The notes under the pieces are model-generated. The model was given only the letters and a program-made list of their open reading frames with translations. It was not told the origin of the DNA and did no database searches. Source: Pantoea sp. Cy-639 (GTDB taxonomy: Bacteria; Pseudomonadota; Gammaproteobacteria; Pseudomonadales; Pseudomonadaceae). Taken from it: a stretch of DNA of 64,000 nucleotides. The translations under genes and the position numbers were made by a program. Shown piece after piece: positions 31,659-40,373 of the stretch; within the stretch, counting starts at the first letter, position 1; the number at the start of each line of letters is the position of its first letter. Where the stretch lies: the NCBI RefSeq assembly GCF_011752525.1, contig NZ_VWXI01000020.1, positions 1 through 64,000 of the forward strand, read 5' to 3'.

Positions 31659-33934
31659 CCCCGGAGCAAATGCGCGACGCGTCGCTGCTCGAGCTGTTCA
31701 GCCTGGAGGCCGAAGCGCAGACTCAGGTGCTCAGCGCGGGCCTCATGGCACTGGAGCGCAATCCGGCGCAACCTGACCAGCTCGAGGCCTGCATGCGTGC
31801 GGCGCACTCGCTCAAGGGGGCCGCGCGGATCGTTGGCATCGATGCCGGGGTCAGCGTCGCCCATGTGATGGAGGATTGCCTGGTGGCCGCGCAGGAAGGG
31901 CGGCTGCTGTTGCGCGCGGAGCATATCGACGCGTTGCTGCAGGGGACCGACCTGCTGATGCGGATCGCCACCCCCGGCGAGCAGGACAGCGAAGCTGCGG
32001 TGCCGGCGTTTCTCGCCCAACTGGCGGCGCTGCTGGATCCGCTTGCGGCTGCGACAGTGCCAGCCGTGCCTGTCATCCCCGCGATGCCTGTGGTGCAGGC
32101 GCCACCGGCTGAGTTCGCGCCTGTGAGCGAAGCCGAACCTGAAACCGTGGCATCGCGCAAGCCTGGCAAGCGCACCGGCGAAGGCGGCGAGCGGGTGCTG
32201 CGGGTTACCGCCGATCGCCTCAACAGCCTGCTCGACCTGTCGAGCAAGTCACTGGTCGAGACCCAGCGTCTGAAGCCTTACCTCGCCACCCTGCAGCGCC
32301 TCAAGCGCATGCATGGCCAGGGCATGCGCGCGCTGGACGGGCTCAAGACCCAGCTGGAGGAAAGCGGGCAGAGCCTGGAAGTGCTCGATGCCCTGGCGCA
32401 AACCCAGCAGTTGCTCGGCGAAACCCAGCGGATCCTGCTGCAGCAGGCCGCCGATCTCGACGAGTTCGGCTGGCAGGCCAGCCAGCGGGCACAGTTGCTG
32501 TACGACACCGCGCTGGCCTGCCGCATGCGCCCGTTCGCCGACGTGCTGACCGGGCAAAGTCGCATGGTGCGCGACCTTGGCCGTTCACTGGGCAAGCCGG
32601 TACAGCTGGTGGTCGAGGGCGAGAAGACCCAGGTCGACCGCGATGTGCTGGAGCGTCTCGAGGCGCCGCTGACGCACCTGCTGCGCAATGCCGTCGACCA
32701 TGGCATCGAGTTGCCTGAGCGGCGGCTGCTGGCGGGCAAGCCTGACGAAGGTACGGTGCGCCTGCGCGCCTCGCACCAGGCCGGGTTGCTGATCCTCGAA
32801 TTGTCCGATGACGGTGCCGGTATCGACCTGGAGCGCCTGCGCCAGAGCATCGTCGAGCGCGCCCTGTCGCCGGCCGAGACCGTGGCGCAGATGAGCGAGG
32901 CGGAGCTGCTGACCTTCCTGTTCCTGCCCGGTTTCAGCCTGCGCGACACGGTCACCGAGGTGTCCGGGCGGGGCGTCGGTCTCGATGCGGTGCAGCACAT
33001 GGTGCGCGAGCTGCGTGGGTCGATCGAGTTGACCCAGGTGGCGGGGCAGGGCTGCTGCTTCCACCTGGAGGTGCCGCTGACCTTGTCGGTGGTGCGCAGC
33101 CTGGTGGTCGAGGTGGGCGGCGAGGCCTATGCCTTCCCCCTGGCCCATATCGAGCGCACCCTCGAAGTGCCGGCCGAGGCCATCGTCCAGGTCGAGGGGC
33201 GCCAGCACTTCTGGCACGAGGACCGACATATCGGCCTGGTCGCCGCCAGCCAGCTGCTCAACCGGCCCTCTGCGCAGGATGAGGGCCAGGGCCTGCAGGT
33301 GGTGGTGATCCGCGAGCGCGATCAGCTCTACGGTGTGGCCGTCGAGCGCCTGGTCGGCGAGCGGGTGCTGGTGGTGATGCCACTCGACCCGCGCCTGGGC
33401 AAGATCCAGGACATCTCCGCCGGGGCGTTGCTCGACGACGGTTCGGTGGTGCTGATCATCGACGTCGAGGACCTGCTGCGCTCGGTGGACAAGCTGCTCA
33501 GCACCGGCCGCCTGGAGCGTATCGAGCGTAGCGGCAAGTCTGGCAAGGGCGTGCCACGCAAGCGAGTGCTGGTAGTCGACGATTCGCTCACCGTGCGCGA
33601 GCTGCAGCGCAAGCTGCTGGGCAACCGGGGTTACGAAGTCGCGGTGGCGGTGGACGGCATGGACGGCTGGAACGCCCTGCGCAGCGAGGATTTCGACTTG
33701 CTGATCACCGATATCGACATGCCGCGCATGGACGGTATCGAACTGGTCACCCTGGTGCGCCGAGACCACCGGCTGCAATCGCTGCCGGTCATGGTGGTGT
33801 CTTACAAGGACCGGGAAGAGGACCGGCGTCGTGGCCTGGATGCCGGGGCCGACTACTATTTGGCCAAGGCCAGCTTCCATGACGATGCGTTGCTGGATGC
33901 GGTCGTGGAGCTGATCGGAGGTGCCCAGGGATGA
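31655..33934 (+). CDS. wspE: WspE, hybrid CheA-type histidine kinase with receiver
   Basis: A 759-residue CheA-like kinase that phosphorylates WspR and WspF. The HPt domain carries H51 (RAAHSLKGAARIVG), followed by an Ala/Pro-rich linker (about 128-165). The dimerisation and ATPase domains include the N box LLRNAVDHGIELPE and the G1 box LSDDGAGIDLERL. A CheW-like regulatory domain (VVEVGGEAYAFPLAHIERTLEV) and a C-terminal REC domain (RVLVVDDSLTVRE; phospho-acceptor in LLITDIDMPRMDG) complete it. All signature residues appear intact. Confidence 0.96.
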   Translation: MTPEQMRDASLLELFSLEAEAQTQVLSAGLMALERNPAQPDQLEACMRAAHSLKGAARIVGIDAGVSVAHVMEDCLVAAQEGRLLLRAEHIDALLQGTDLLMRIATPGEQDSEAAVPAFLAQLAALLDPLAAATVPAVPVIPAMPVVQAPPAEFAPVSEAEPETVASRKPGKRTGEGGERVLRVTADRLNSLLDLSSKSLVETQRLKPYLATLQRLKRMHGQGMRALDGLKTQLEESGQSLEVLDALAQTQQLLGETQRILLQQAADLDEFGWQASQRAQLLYDTALACRMRPFADVLTGQSRMVRDLGRSLGKPVQLVVEGEKTQVDRDVLERLEAPLTHLLRNAVDHGIELPERRLLAGKPDEGTVRLRASHQAGLLILELSDDGAGIDLERLRQSIVERALSPAETVAQMSEAELLTFLFLPGFSLRDTVTEVSGRGVGLDAVQHMVRELRGSIELTQVAGQGCCFHLEVPLTLSVVRSLVVEVGGEAYAFPLAHIERTLEVPAEAIVQVEGRQHFWHEDRHIGLVAASQLLNRPSAQDEGQGLQVVVIRERDQLYGVAVERLVGERVLVVMPLDPRLGKIQDISAGALLDDGSVVLIIDVEDLLRSVDKLLSTGRLERIERSGKSGKGVPRKRVLVVDDSLTVRELQRKLLGNRGYEVAVAVDGMDGWNALRSEDFDLLITDIDMPRMDGIELVTLVRRDHRLQSLPVMVVSYKDREEDRRRGLDAGADYYLAKASFHDDALLDAVVELIGGAQG

Positions 33935-34944
33935 AGATCGCCATCGTCAACGACATGCCCATGGCCGTGGAGGCCTTGCGCCGGGCGTTGGCTTTAGAAC
34001 CGGCGCACCAGGTCGTGTGGGTCGCCAGCGATGGCGCCGAGGCGGTCAGACGCTGTGCCGAGCAGACTCCGGACCTTATCCTGATGGATCTGATCATGCC
34101 GGTGATGGATGGCGTCGAGGCGACCCGGCGGATCATGGCCGAGACGCCATGTGCCATTGTCATCGTCACGGTCGACCGCAAGCAGAACGTGCACCGGGTG
34201 TTCGAAGCCATGGGTCATGGCGCCCTGGATGTGGTCGACACCCCGGCGCTGGGTGCCGGCGATGCCCGCGAGGCCGCCGCGCCGCTGCTGCGCAAGATTC
34301 TCAACATCGGCTGGTTGATCGGCCAGCAACGGCCCAGCCTGCCAAGGACGGTGTCCGCGCCTTTGCGCGAGGCTTCGCAGCGCCGTGGCCTGGTGGCCAT
34401 CGGCTCGTCGGCGGGTGGCCCGGCGGCGCTCGAGGTGCTGCTCAAGGGGTTGCCACGCACGTTCCCGGCAGCCATTGTGCTGGTCCAGCATGTCGACCAG
34501 GTGTTCGCTGCCGGCATGGCCGAATGGCTCAGCAGCGCATCTGGCCTGCCCGTGCGCCTGGCCCGCCAAGGCGAGCCGCCTCAGCCCGGGCAGGTGCTGC
34601 TGGCCGGGACCAACCACCATATCCGCCTGCTCAAGGGCGGTGAACTGGCCTACACTGCCGAGCCGGTCAACGAAATCTACCGGCCCTCGATCGACGTGTT
34701 CTTCGAGAGCGTGGCGCGCTATTGGTCCGGTGACGCGGTGGGCGTGCTGCTCACCGGCATGGGGCGCGATGGTGCCCAGGGCCTGAAGATGATGCGTGAG
34801 CAGGGTTTCCTGACGATTGCCCAGGACCAGCAGAGTTGCGCGGTGTACGGCATGCCCAAGGCGGCAGCGGCGATCGGTGCGGCGGTGGAGATCCACGCGC
34901 TGGAGCGGATTGCCGGGCGACTGATGGAAATCTATTCGAAATGA
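33931..34944 (+). CDS. wspF: WspF, CheB-type receptor methylesterase
   Basis: A 337-residue methylesterase with an N-terminal REC domain (phospho-acceptor D53 in LILMDLIMPVMDG) and a C-terminal CheB catalytic domain: serine in AIGSSAGGPAALEVLL, histidine in VLVQHVDQ and aspartate in LLTGMGRDGAQG. It demethylates WspA and resets the pathway. Loss of WspF locks the system on and gives wrinkly, biofilm-forming colonies in P. fluorescens and P. aeruginosa. No frameshift or missing catalytic residue is seen here, so the brake should work. Confidence 0.96.
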   Translation: MKIAIVNDMPMAVEALRRALALEPAHQVVWVASDGAEAVRRCAEQTPDLILMDLIMPVMDGVEATRRIMAETPCAIVIVTVDRKQNVHRVFEAMGHGALDVVDTPALGAGDAREAAAPLLRKILNIGWLIGQQRPSLPRTVSAPLREASQRRGLVAIGSSAGGPAALEVLLKGLPRTFPAAIVLVQHVDQVFAAGMAEWLSSASGLPVRLARQGEPPQPGQVLLAGTNHHIRLLKGGELAYTAEPVNEIYRPSIDVFFESVARYWSGDAVGVLLTGMGRDGAQGLKMMREQGFLTIAQDQQSCAVYGMPKAAAAIGAAVEIHALERIAGRLMEIYSK

Positions 34945-34995
34945 CGACATGTATTGAGCCACGCCGCCTGGCCGGCTGTGATCGGGTGACTAGGG

Positions 34996-36000
34996 ATGAA
35001 TGATCTACCAATCGAAGGTTTCACGACCATCAACGAAAGTGCGGCGATGGTCCTGCTGGTAGACGATCAGGCGATGATCGGCGAAGCGGTGCGGCGTGGC
35101 CTGGCCCACGAAGAGAACATCGACTTCCATTTCTGCGCCGACCCGCACCAGGCAGTGGCCCAGGCCATGCGCATCAAGCCCACGGTGATCTTGCAGGACC
35201 TGATCATGCCTGGCCTGGATGGCCTGAGCCTGGTACGCGAGTACCGCAACAACCCGGCCACCCAGGACATTCCGATCATCGTCCTGTCGACCAAGGAGGA
35301 TCCGCTGGTCAAGAGCGCGGCCTTCGCGGCGGGGGCCAACGACTACCTGGTCAAGTTGCCCGACAACATCGAACTGGTGGCGCGTATCCGCTATCACTCG
35401 CGTTCCTATTTGACGCTGTTGCAGCGTGACGAGGCCTACCGGGCCTTGCGCGTCAGCCAGCAGCAGTTGCTCGACACCAACCTGATGCTGCAGCGGCTGA
35501 TGAACTCCGACGGCCTCACGGGGCTGTCCAACCGTCGGCACTTCGACGAGTACCTGGAGCTGGAGTGGCGGCGGTCGATCCGCGAGCAGCAGCAATTGTC
35601 GATGCTGATGGTCGATGTCGACTACTTCAAGGCATTCAATGACAGTTTCGGCCACCTGGCCGGCGACGAGGCCCTGCGCCAGGTGGCCGAGGCGATTCGA
35701 GGTTGCTGCTCGCGGCCGACCGACCTGCCGGCGCGCTATGGTGGCGAGGAGTTCGCCCTGGTGCTGCCGAACACCTCGCCGGGGGGCGCGCGGTTGATCG
35801 CCGAGAAACTGCGGCAGACGATCATGGGGTTGAACATTGCCCATACCGTGCCCGACGCGGCTTCGCACCTGACCGTGAGCATTGGCCTGGCAACCTTGAC
35901 ACCGGCGGTTGGCAGCCATTGCCGGCAGTTGATCTCGGCGGCGGACAAGGGGTTGTACCAGGCCAAGAACAGCGGGCGTAACCAGGTCGGGATTGCTTGA
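34996..36000 (+). CDS. wspR: WspR, response regulator diguanylate cyclase
   Basis: A 334-residue output protein that makes cyclic-di-GMP when phosphorylated by WspE. The REC domain has its phospho-acceptor at D68 (ILQDLIMPGLDG), then a helical stalk (about 140-170), and the GGDEF domain has the active loop RYGGEEF (residues 247-253). The inhibitory I-site RxxD is present as RPTD (240-243). A 51-base gap after wspF, the only sizeable gap in the operon, could carry its own promoter. The ATG at 34996 has a poorly spaced ribosome-binding site. Confidence 0.96.
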   Translation: MNDLPIEGFTTINESAAMVLLVDDQAMIGEAVRRGLAHEENIDFHFCADPHQAVAQAMRIKPTVILQDLIMPGLDGLSLVREYRNNPATQDIPIIVLSTKEDPLVKSAAFAAGANDYLVKLPDNIELVARIRYHSRSYLTLLQRDEAYRALRVSQQQLLDTNLMLQRLMNSDGLTGLSNRRHFDEYLELEWRRSIREQQQLSMLMVDVDYFKAFNDSFGHLAGDEALRQVAEAIRGCCSRPTDLPARYGGEEFALVLPNTSPGGARLIAEKLRQTIMGLNIAHTVPDAASHLTVSIGLATLTPAVGSHCRQLISAADKGLYQAKNSGRNQVGIA

Positions 36001-36169
36001 CGCTACTGCGGGCCTCGCTCGCTCGGCTGCACCGAGGAGGCAGGCTTCGCCTGGGATGGCGCAGCTATCGCCAACTGAACGGGAGACAAGCTTGGGGCAG
36101 CATCAGCGGCGCTCCAGCTGAATATCGTCATACCGCCCGGTGGGTCTGCCGCCATACCCCAGACTCGGT

Positions 36170-36175
36170 TATACT
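36170..36175 (+). promoter_or_regulatory. Possible -10 element upstream of prfB
   Basis: TATACT, 40 bases before the prfB start codon. No obvious -35 element accompanies it. Confidence 0.3.
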
Positions 36176-36215
36176 CGCGGGCTTTTCACCGAATTCGCAC
36201 GAGAGCTGCCCGCCC

Positions 36216-37311
36216 ATGGAAATCCAACCGATCCTGAACACCATCAAGGACCTCACCGAGCGTTCCCAGTCCATTCGGGGGTATCTTTGACTACGATCAC
36301 AAAGCTGATCGTCTGGTCGAAGTAAACCGCGAGCTGGAAGACCCCAACGTCTGGAACAAGCCTGAGTACGCCCAGGCCTTGGGCCGAGAGCGTGCCATGC
36401 TGGCGCAGGTCGTCGAGACGCTGGACAAGTTGTCCGGTGGCCTGGCCGACTGCCAGGACCTGCTCGACATGGCCGTCGAGGAAAATGACGAAGGCGCCGT
36501 CGGCGACGTCGTGACCGAACTGGAAGGCCTGGAAGAAAAACTGGCCCAGCTCGAGTTCCGTCGCATGTTCAGCGGCGAGATGGACATGAACAACGCCTAC
36601 CTGGACATCCAGGCCGGCTCCGGCGGCACCGAGGCCCAGGACTGGGCCAACATCCTGCTGCGCATGTACCTGCGCTGGGCCGACAAGCGCGGCTTCGACG
36701 CCACCATCATCGAACTCTCCGAAGGTGAAGTCGCTGGTATCAAGGGCGCCACCGTGCACATCAAGGGCGAGTACGCCTTCGGTTGGCTGCGTACCGAGAT
36801 CGGCGTGCACCGCCTGGTGCGCAAGAGCCCGTTCGACTCCGGCGCCCGTCGCCACACGTCGTTCTCGGCGGTGTTCGTGTCCCCCGAGATCGACGACAAG
36901 GTCGAGATCGAGATCAACCCGTCCGACCTGCGCATCGATACCTATCGTTCCTCCGGTGCCGGCGGTCAGCACGTGAACACCACCGACTCGGCGGTGCGTA
37001 TCACTCACGTGCCGACCAACACCGTGGTGGCTTGCCAGAACGAACGCTCGCAGCACGCCAACAAGGACACCGCCATGAAAATGCTGCGGGCCAAGTTGTA
37101 CGAGCTGGAAATGCAGAAACGCAACGCCGCCTCCCAGGCCCTGGAAGACAGCAAGTCGGACATCGGCTGGGGGCACCAGATCCGCTCCTACGTGCTCGAC
37201 GACTCGCGCATCAAGGACCTGCGGACCGGCGTCGAGCGCAGCGACTGCCAGAAGGTTCTGGACGGTGACCTCGACCAGTACCTGGAAGCGAGCCTCAAGC
37301 AGGGGCTCTGA
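36216..37311 (+). CDS. prfB: Peptide chain release factor 2 (programmed +1 frameshift)
   Basis: RF2 terminates translation at UGA and UAA. The reading frame starts at the ATG at 36216 (MEIQPILNTIKDLTERSQSIRGYL), meets an in-frame TGA at 36288-36290, and continues in the +1 frame from 36289, giving 364 residues, the family length. Domain features in the second part are the stop-codon recognition motif SPF (KSPFDSG) and the catalytic GGQ loop (SSGAGGQHVNTTDS). Low RF2 lets ribosomes shift on CUU-UGA, which is autoregulation. lysS follows, as in many proteobacteria. Confidence 0.97.
36276..36291 (+). promoter_or_regulatory. prfB programmed +1 frameshift site
   Basis: Slippery codon CTT (36285-36287) is directly followed by TGA and then C (36291), the poor-termination context CUU-UGA-C. 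A Shine-Dalgarno-like CGGGGG lies 3-4 bases upstream (36276-36281), the standard stimulator of the shift. Confidence 0.95.
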
Positions 37312-37333
37312 GCATCCAAGCGGCGGCAAACCC

Positions 37334-37357
37334 GTGGGAGCGGGCTTGCTCCGCGAT
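37334..37357. repeat. REP-like fragment between prfB and lysS
   Basis: GTGGGAGCGGGCTTGCTCCGCGAT resembles the core of P. putida REP sequences (GGAGCGGGCTTG...). It is a single partial copy within the 93-base prfB-lysS gap. Confidence 0.4.
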
Positions 37358-37404
37358 TCCTCACCTGTGTGGGGCAACGAATACCTGATGGAAAGAATGA
37401 CGAC

Positions 37405-38907
37405 ATGAGCGACCTCAAGACCGAATCGCAAGACCTGCAACAGGAAGAAAATGCCCTGATCGCCCTGCGCAAGGAAAAGCTTGCCGCCGAGCGCGCCAAG
37501 GGCAACGCCTTCCCCAACGACTTCCGTCGCGACAGCTACTGCAACGATCTGCAGAAGCAGTACGCGGACAAGACCAAGGAAGAGCTGGAAGCAGCCGCGA
37601 TCCCGGTCAAGGTTGCCGGTCGCATCATGCTCAACCGTGGCTCGTTCATGGTCATCCAGGACATGACCGGCCGTATCCAGGTCTACGTCAACCGCAAGAC
37701 CCTGCCGGAGGAAACCCTGGCCGCGGTCAAGACCTGGGACCTGGGCGACATCATCAGCGCCGAAGGTACCCTGGCCCGTTCCGGAAAGGGCGACCTGTAC
37801 GTCGAGATGACCGACGTGCGCCTGCTGACCAAGTCGCTGCGCCCGCTGCCGGACAAGCACCACGGCCTGACCGACACCGAACAGCGCTATCGCCAGCGCT
37901 ACGTCGACCTGATGGTCAACGAGGAAACCCGTCACACCTTCCGTGTGCGTTCGCAGGTAATCTCGCACATCCGCAAGTTCCTCATCGAGCGCGATTTCCT
38001 CGAAGTCGAGACGCCGATGCTGCAGACCATCCCGGGCGGCGCCGCGGCCAAGCCGTTCGAAACCCACCACAACGCCCTGGACATGGCCATGTTCCTGCGC
38101 ATCGCGCCGGAGCTGTACCTCAAGCGCCTGGTGGTCGGCGGCTTCGAAAAAGTGTTCGAGATCAACCGCAACTTCCGTAACGAAGGTGTTTCGACTCGTC
38201 ACAACCCTGAATTCACCATGCTCGAGTTCTACCAGGCCTACGCCGACTACCGCGACAACATGGACCTCACCGAGGAACTGTTCCGCGAGCTGGCGCAGCT
38301 GGTACTGGGCACCACCGATGTGCCGTACGGCGACAAGGTGTTCCACTTCGGCGAGCCGTTCGCCCGCCTGTCGGTGTTCGACTCGATCCTCAAGTACAAC
38401 CCGGAACTGACCGCCGCCGACCTGCAGGACGTCGACCGTGCCCGTGACATCGCCAAGAAGGCCGGCGCCAAGGTGCTGGGCCATGAAGGCCTGGGCAAGT
38501 TGCAGGTGATGATTTTCGAGGAACTGGTCGAGCACAAGCTGGAGCAGCCGCACTTCATCACCGAGTACCCGTTCGAAGTCTCGCCACTGGCCCGCCGCAA
38601 CGACGACAACCCGGCCGTGACCGACCGCTTCGAGCTGTTCATCGGTGGCCGCGAAATCGCCAACGCCTACTCCGAGCTCAATGACGCCGAAGACCAGGCC
38701 GAGCGCTTCCTCGCCCAGGTAGCCGAGAAGGACGCCGGTGACGACGAAGCCATGCACTACGACGCCGATTTCGTCCGCGCCCTGGAATACGGCATGCCGC
38801 CGACTGCCGGTGAAGGCATCGGTATCGACCGCCTGGTGATGTTGCTGACCAACTCGCCGTCGATTCGCGACGTGATCCTGTTCCCGCACATGCGCCCACA
38901 GGCCTGA
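37405..38907 (+). CDS. lysS: Lysyl-tRNA synthetase (class II)
   Basis: A 500-residue class II synthetase. The N-terminal OB-fold anticodon-binding domain (about 65-170, VAGRIMLNRGSFMVIQDMTGRIQVY) is followed by the catalytic domain with motif 2 (FRNEGVSTRHNPEFTMLEFYQAYADY) and motif 3 (GEGIGIDRLVMLL). The ATG at 37405 (MSDLKTESQ) gives the usual length; an in-frame upstream start at 37369 would fall in the REP-like spacer. A clear terminator follows 11 bases after the stop. Confidence 0.98.
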   Translation: MSDLKTESQDLQQEENALIALRKEKLAAERAKGNAFPNDFRRDSYCNDLQKQYADKTKEELEAAAIPVKVAGRIMLNRGSFMVIQDMTGRIQVYVNRKTLPEETLAAVKTWDLGDIISAEGTLARSGKGDLYVEMTDVRLLTKSLRPLPDKHHGLTDTEQRYRQRYVDLMVNEETRHTFRVRSQVISHIRKFLIERDFLEVETPMLQTIPGGAAAKPFETHHNALDMAMFLRIAPELYLKRLVVGGFEKVFEINRNFRNEGVSTRHNPEFTMLEFYQAYADYRDNMDLTEELFRELAQLVLGTTDVPYGDKVFHFGEPFARLSVFDSILKYNPELTAADLQDVDRARDIAKKAGAKVLGHEGLGKLQVMIFEELVEHKLEQPHFITEYPFEVSPLARRNDDNPAVTDRFELFIGGREIANAYSELNDAEDQAERFLAQVAEKDAGDDEAMHYDADFVRALEYGMPPTAGEGIGIDRLVMLLTNSPSIRDVILFPHMRPQA

Positions 38908-38918
38908 GTGATGTGAAC

Positions 38919-38943
38919 AAGCCGCCTTTCGAGGCGGCTTTTT
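38919..38943 (+). terminator. Rho-independent terminator of lysS
   Basis: An 8-bp stem (38919-38926 with 38933-38940) with a 6-nt loop, followed by a short T run up to 38943. Confidence 0.85.
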
Positions 38944-38974
38944 CATGTCCGAAGCTTTATGTTGTCGATCCTGG

Positions 38975-39013
38975 CCTGTTCGCGGGCTTGTCCCGCAAAC
39001 AGGCCGGCACAGG
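38975..39013. repeat. REP-like palindrome
   Basis: GGCCTGTTCGCGGG and TCCCGCAAACAGGCC form an imperfect hairpin around CTTG between lysS and the TetR gene. This is the typical shape of a Pseudomonas REP unit. Confidence 0.5.
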
Positions 39014-39041
39014 CATACCACTGTCCATGAGGTAACCCCCA

Positions 39042-39758
39042 GTGACACCCGCAATGGCCCAGCAAGGCGCCGCCGGCATCGCCACCGCCGTCGCCGAAAG
39101 CGTGCAGTACCAGGGTCGCAAGACCGCCCGTCAAGGCAGCGAACAGCGTCGCCAGCAGATCCTCGACGCCGCCATGCGCATTGTCGTGCGTGACGGCGTG
39201 CGTGGCGTGCGCCACCGAGCGGTGGCCGCCGAGGCCGGCGTACCGCTTTCGGCCACCACCTACTACTTCAAGGATATCCAGGACCTGCTGGCCGACACCT
39301 TCGCCCAGTACGTCGAACGCAGCGCCGCCCACCTGGCCAAGCTGTGGGCCAACACCGAAGTGCTGTTGCGCCAGTTGCTCGCCCAGGGCGACGGCAGCCC
39401 GCAGGCGAGGGCGCGGCTGGTCGACCAGGTGGCGCAGATGACCGCGGACTACGTCATGCGCCAGTTGCACAACCGTCGTGACTTCCTCATGGCCGAGCAG
39501 GCCTTCCGCCAGGAGGCGCTGCTGTGCCCGCGCCTGGCCGAGCTGGTGTGCGCCCATGAGCAGATCCTGCTGCATGGTGCCCGGCAGATGTTGCAGGTGG
39601 TGGGGTCGCGCCAGCCCGAGCAGGATGCCCGGATGTTGACGGCGATCATCGAGCAGATGGAGTATCAGGGCCTGCTCAAGGATGCGAACATGCAGGCCGA
39701 CGGGCAGATGCTCGCTATCCTTGTCCGGTATCTGCAGATGGTGCTGGCCACGGCTTGA
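39042..39758 (+). CDS. TetR/AcrR-family transcriptional regulator
   Basis: A regulator of 238 residues if started at the GTG at 39042. GAGG at 39029-39032 lies 9 bases upstream of that GTG but 21 from the alternative ATG at 39054. The TetR helix-turn-helix is clear: RRQQILDAAMRIVVRDGVRGVRHRAVAAEAGVPLSATTYYFKDIQDLLADTF (about 35-85). The C-terminal ligand domain is generic (QMTADYVMRQLHNRRDFLMAEQAF). It lies upstream of a lipoprotein and a QEGLA-protein gene on the same strand and may control them or itself; the ligand is unknown. Confidence 0.92.
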   Translation: MTPAMAQQGAAGIATAVAESVQYQGRKTARQGSEQRRQQILDAAMRIVVRDGVRGVRHRAVAAEAGVPLSATTYYFKDIQDLLADTFAQYVERSAAHLAKLWANTEVLLRQLLAQGDGSPQARARLVDQVAQMTADYVMRQLHNRRDFLMAEQAFRQEALLCPRLAELVCAHEQILLHGARQMLQVVGSRQPEQDARMLTAIIEQMEYQGLLKDANMQADGQMLAILVRYLQMVLATA

Positions 39759-39787
39759 GCCGTGAACGAATTTTCAAGGAGAACCTG

Positions 39788-40336
39788 ATGAAAGCCTGGC
39801 GTGTGGTGTTGTTGACCTTGTCATTCCTGCTGCTGGGCGGTTGTCTGGTGACCTTCGACGAGCCGCTGGCCGCCAATCAGCCGGCGCCCAAGGCCTTGCT
39901 GGGGCAGTGGAGCAGCAAGGACGCCTGGGGCCAGCCATTGCAACTGGACATCAGCCGCGGTGGCGGCAATACCTACAAGGCCATCGCCCGCAGCCAGGGC
40001 AAGGCCCCGGAAGAATACACCTTCACCGTCGCCCGCCATGGCAACCGCTGGTACCTGTCGGCTGGCGTGCCCAAGCGCCTGGGCGGCAACTTCGTGATCG
40101 GCGGCTTCGAGGTGATCGACGGCAAGCAACTGGTGGTCTACAACCTCGATGTCGAGCAGGTGCGCCAAGCGCTGGATAACAAGGAACTGAGCGGGCGCAG
40201 TACCCAGGCAGCGGACGACAACGGCGAGGGCGTGCTGATCGACAGCCCGACCGAGCGGGTCCTGGCCTACCTGGACGACCCGGCCAACTCCGACCTGTTC
40301 GTCGAGGCGGCGCGTTTCCAGCGCTCCGCCAGATAG
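39788..40336 (+). CDS. Conserved outer-membrane lipoprotein
   Basis: A 182-residue predicted lipoprotein: signal peptide MKAWRVVLLTLSFLLLGGC with lipidated C19. The mature part is beta-rich (LLGQWSSKDAWGQPLQLDISRGGGNTYKAIARSQGKAPEEYTFTVARHGNRWYLSAG) and ends DLFVEAARFQRSAR. AAGGAG is 7 bases before the ATG at 39788. The mature portion starts with a LLGxW pattern like small lipocalin-type proteins, but no family name is certain. P. aeruginosa has a similar protein at the same position after lysS and the TetR gene. Confidence 0.8.
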   Translation: MKAWRVVLLTLSFLLLGGCLVTFDEPLAANQPAPKALLGQWSSKDAWGQPLQLDISRGGGNTYKAIARSQGKAPEEYTFTVARHGNRWYLSAGVPKRLGGNFVIGGFEVIDGKQLVVYNLDVEQVRQALDNKELSGRSTQAADDNGEGVLIDSPTERVLAYLDDPANSDLFVEAARFQRSAR

Positions 40337-40373
40337 CAGCGAACCGGGCCCATTCGAACGCAAGGAGTCCTCG

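Noticed and set aside
36288..36290. In-frame TGA early in prfB, possible pseudogene.
   Set aside because: The CTT-TGA-C context with an upstream CGGGGG is the known programmed frameshift; the joined product has normal length.
36253..39054. A very long minus-strand ORF (over 900 codons) opposite prfB and lysS.
   Set aside because: It is antisense to two certain genes and is rich in His, Gln, Val and Gly runs, typical of frames opened by high-GC codon bias.
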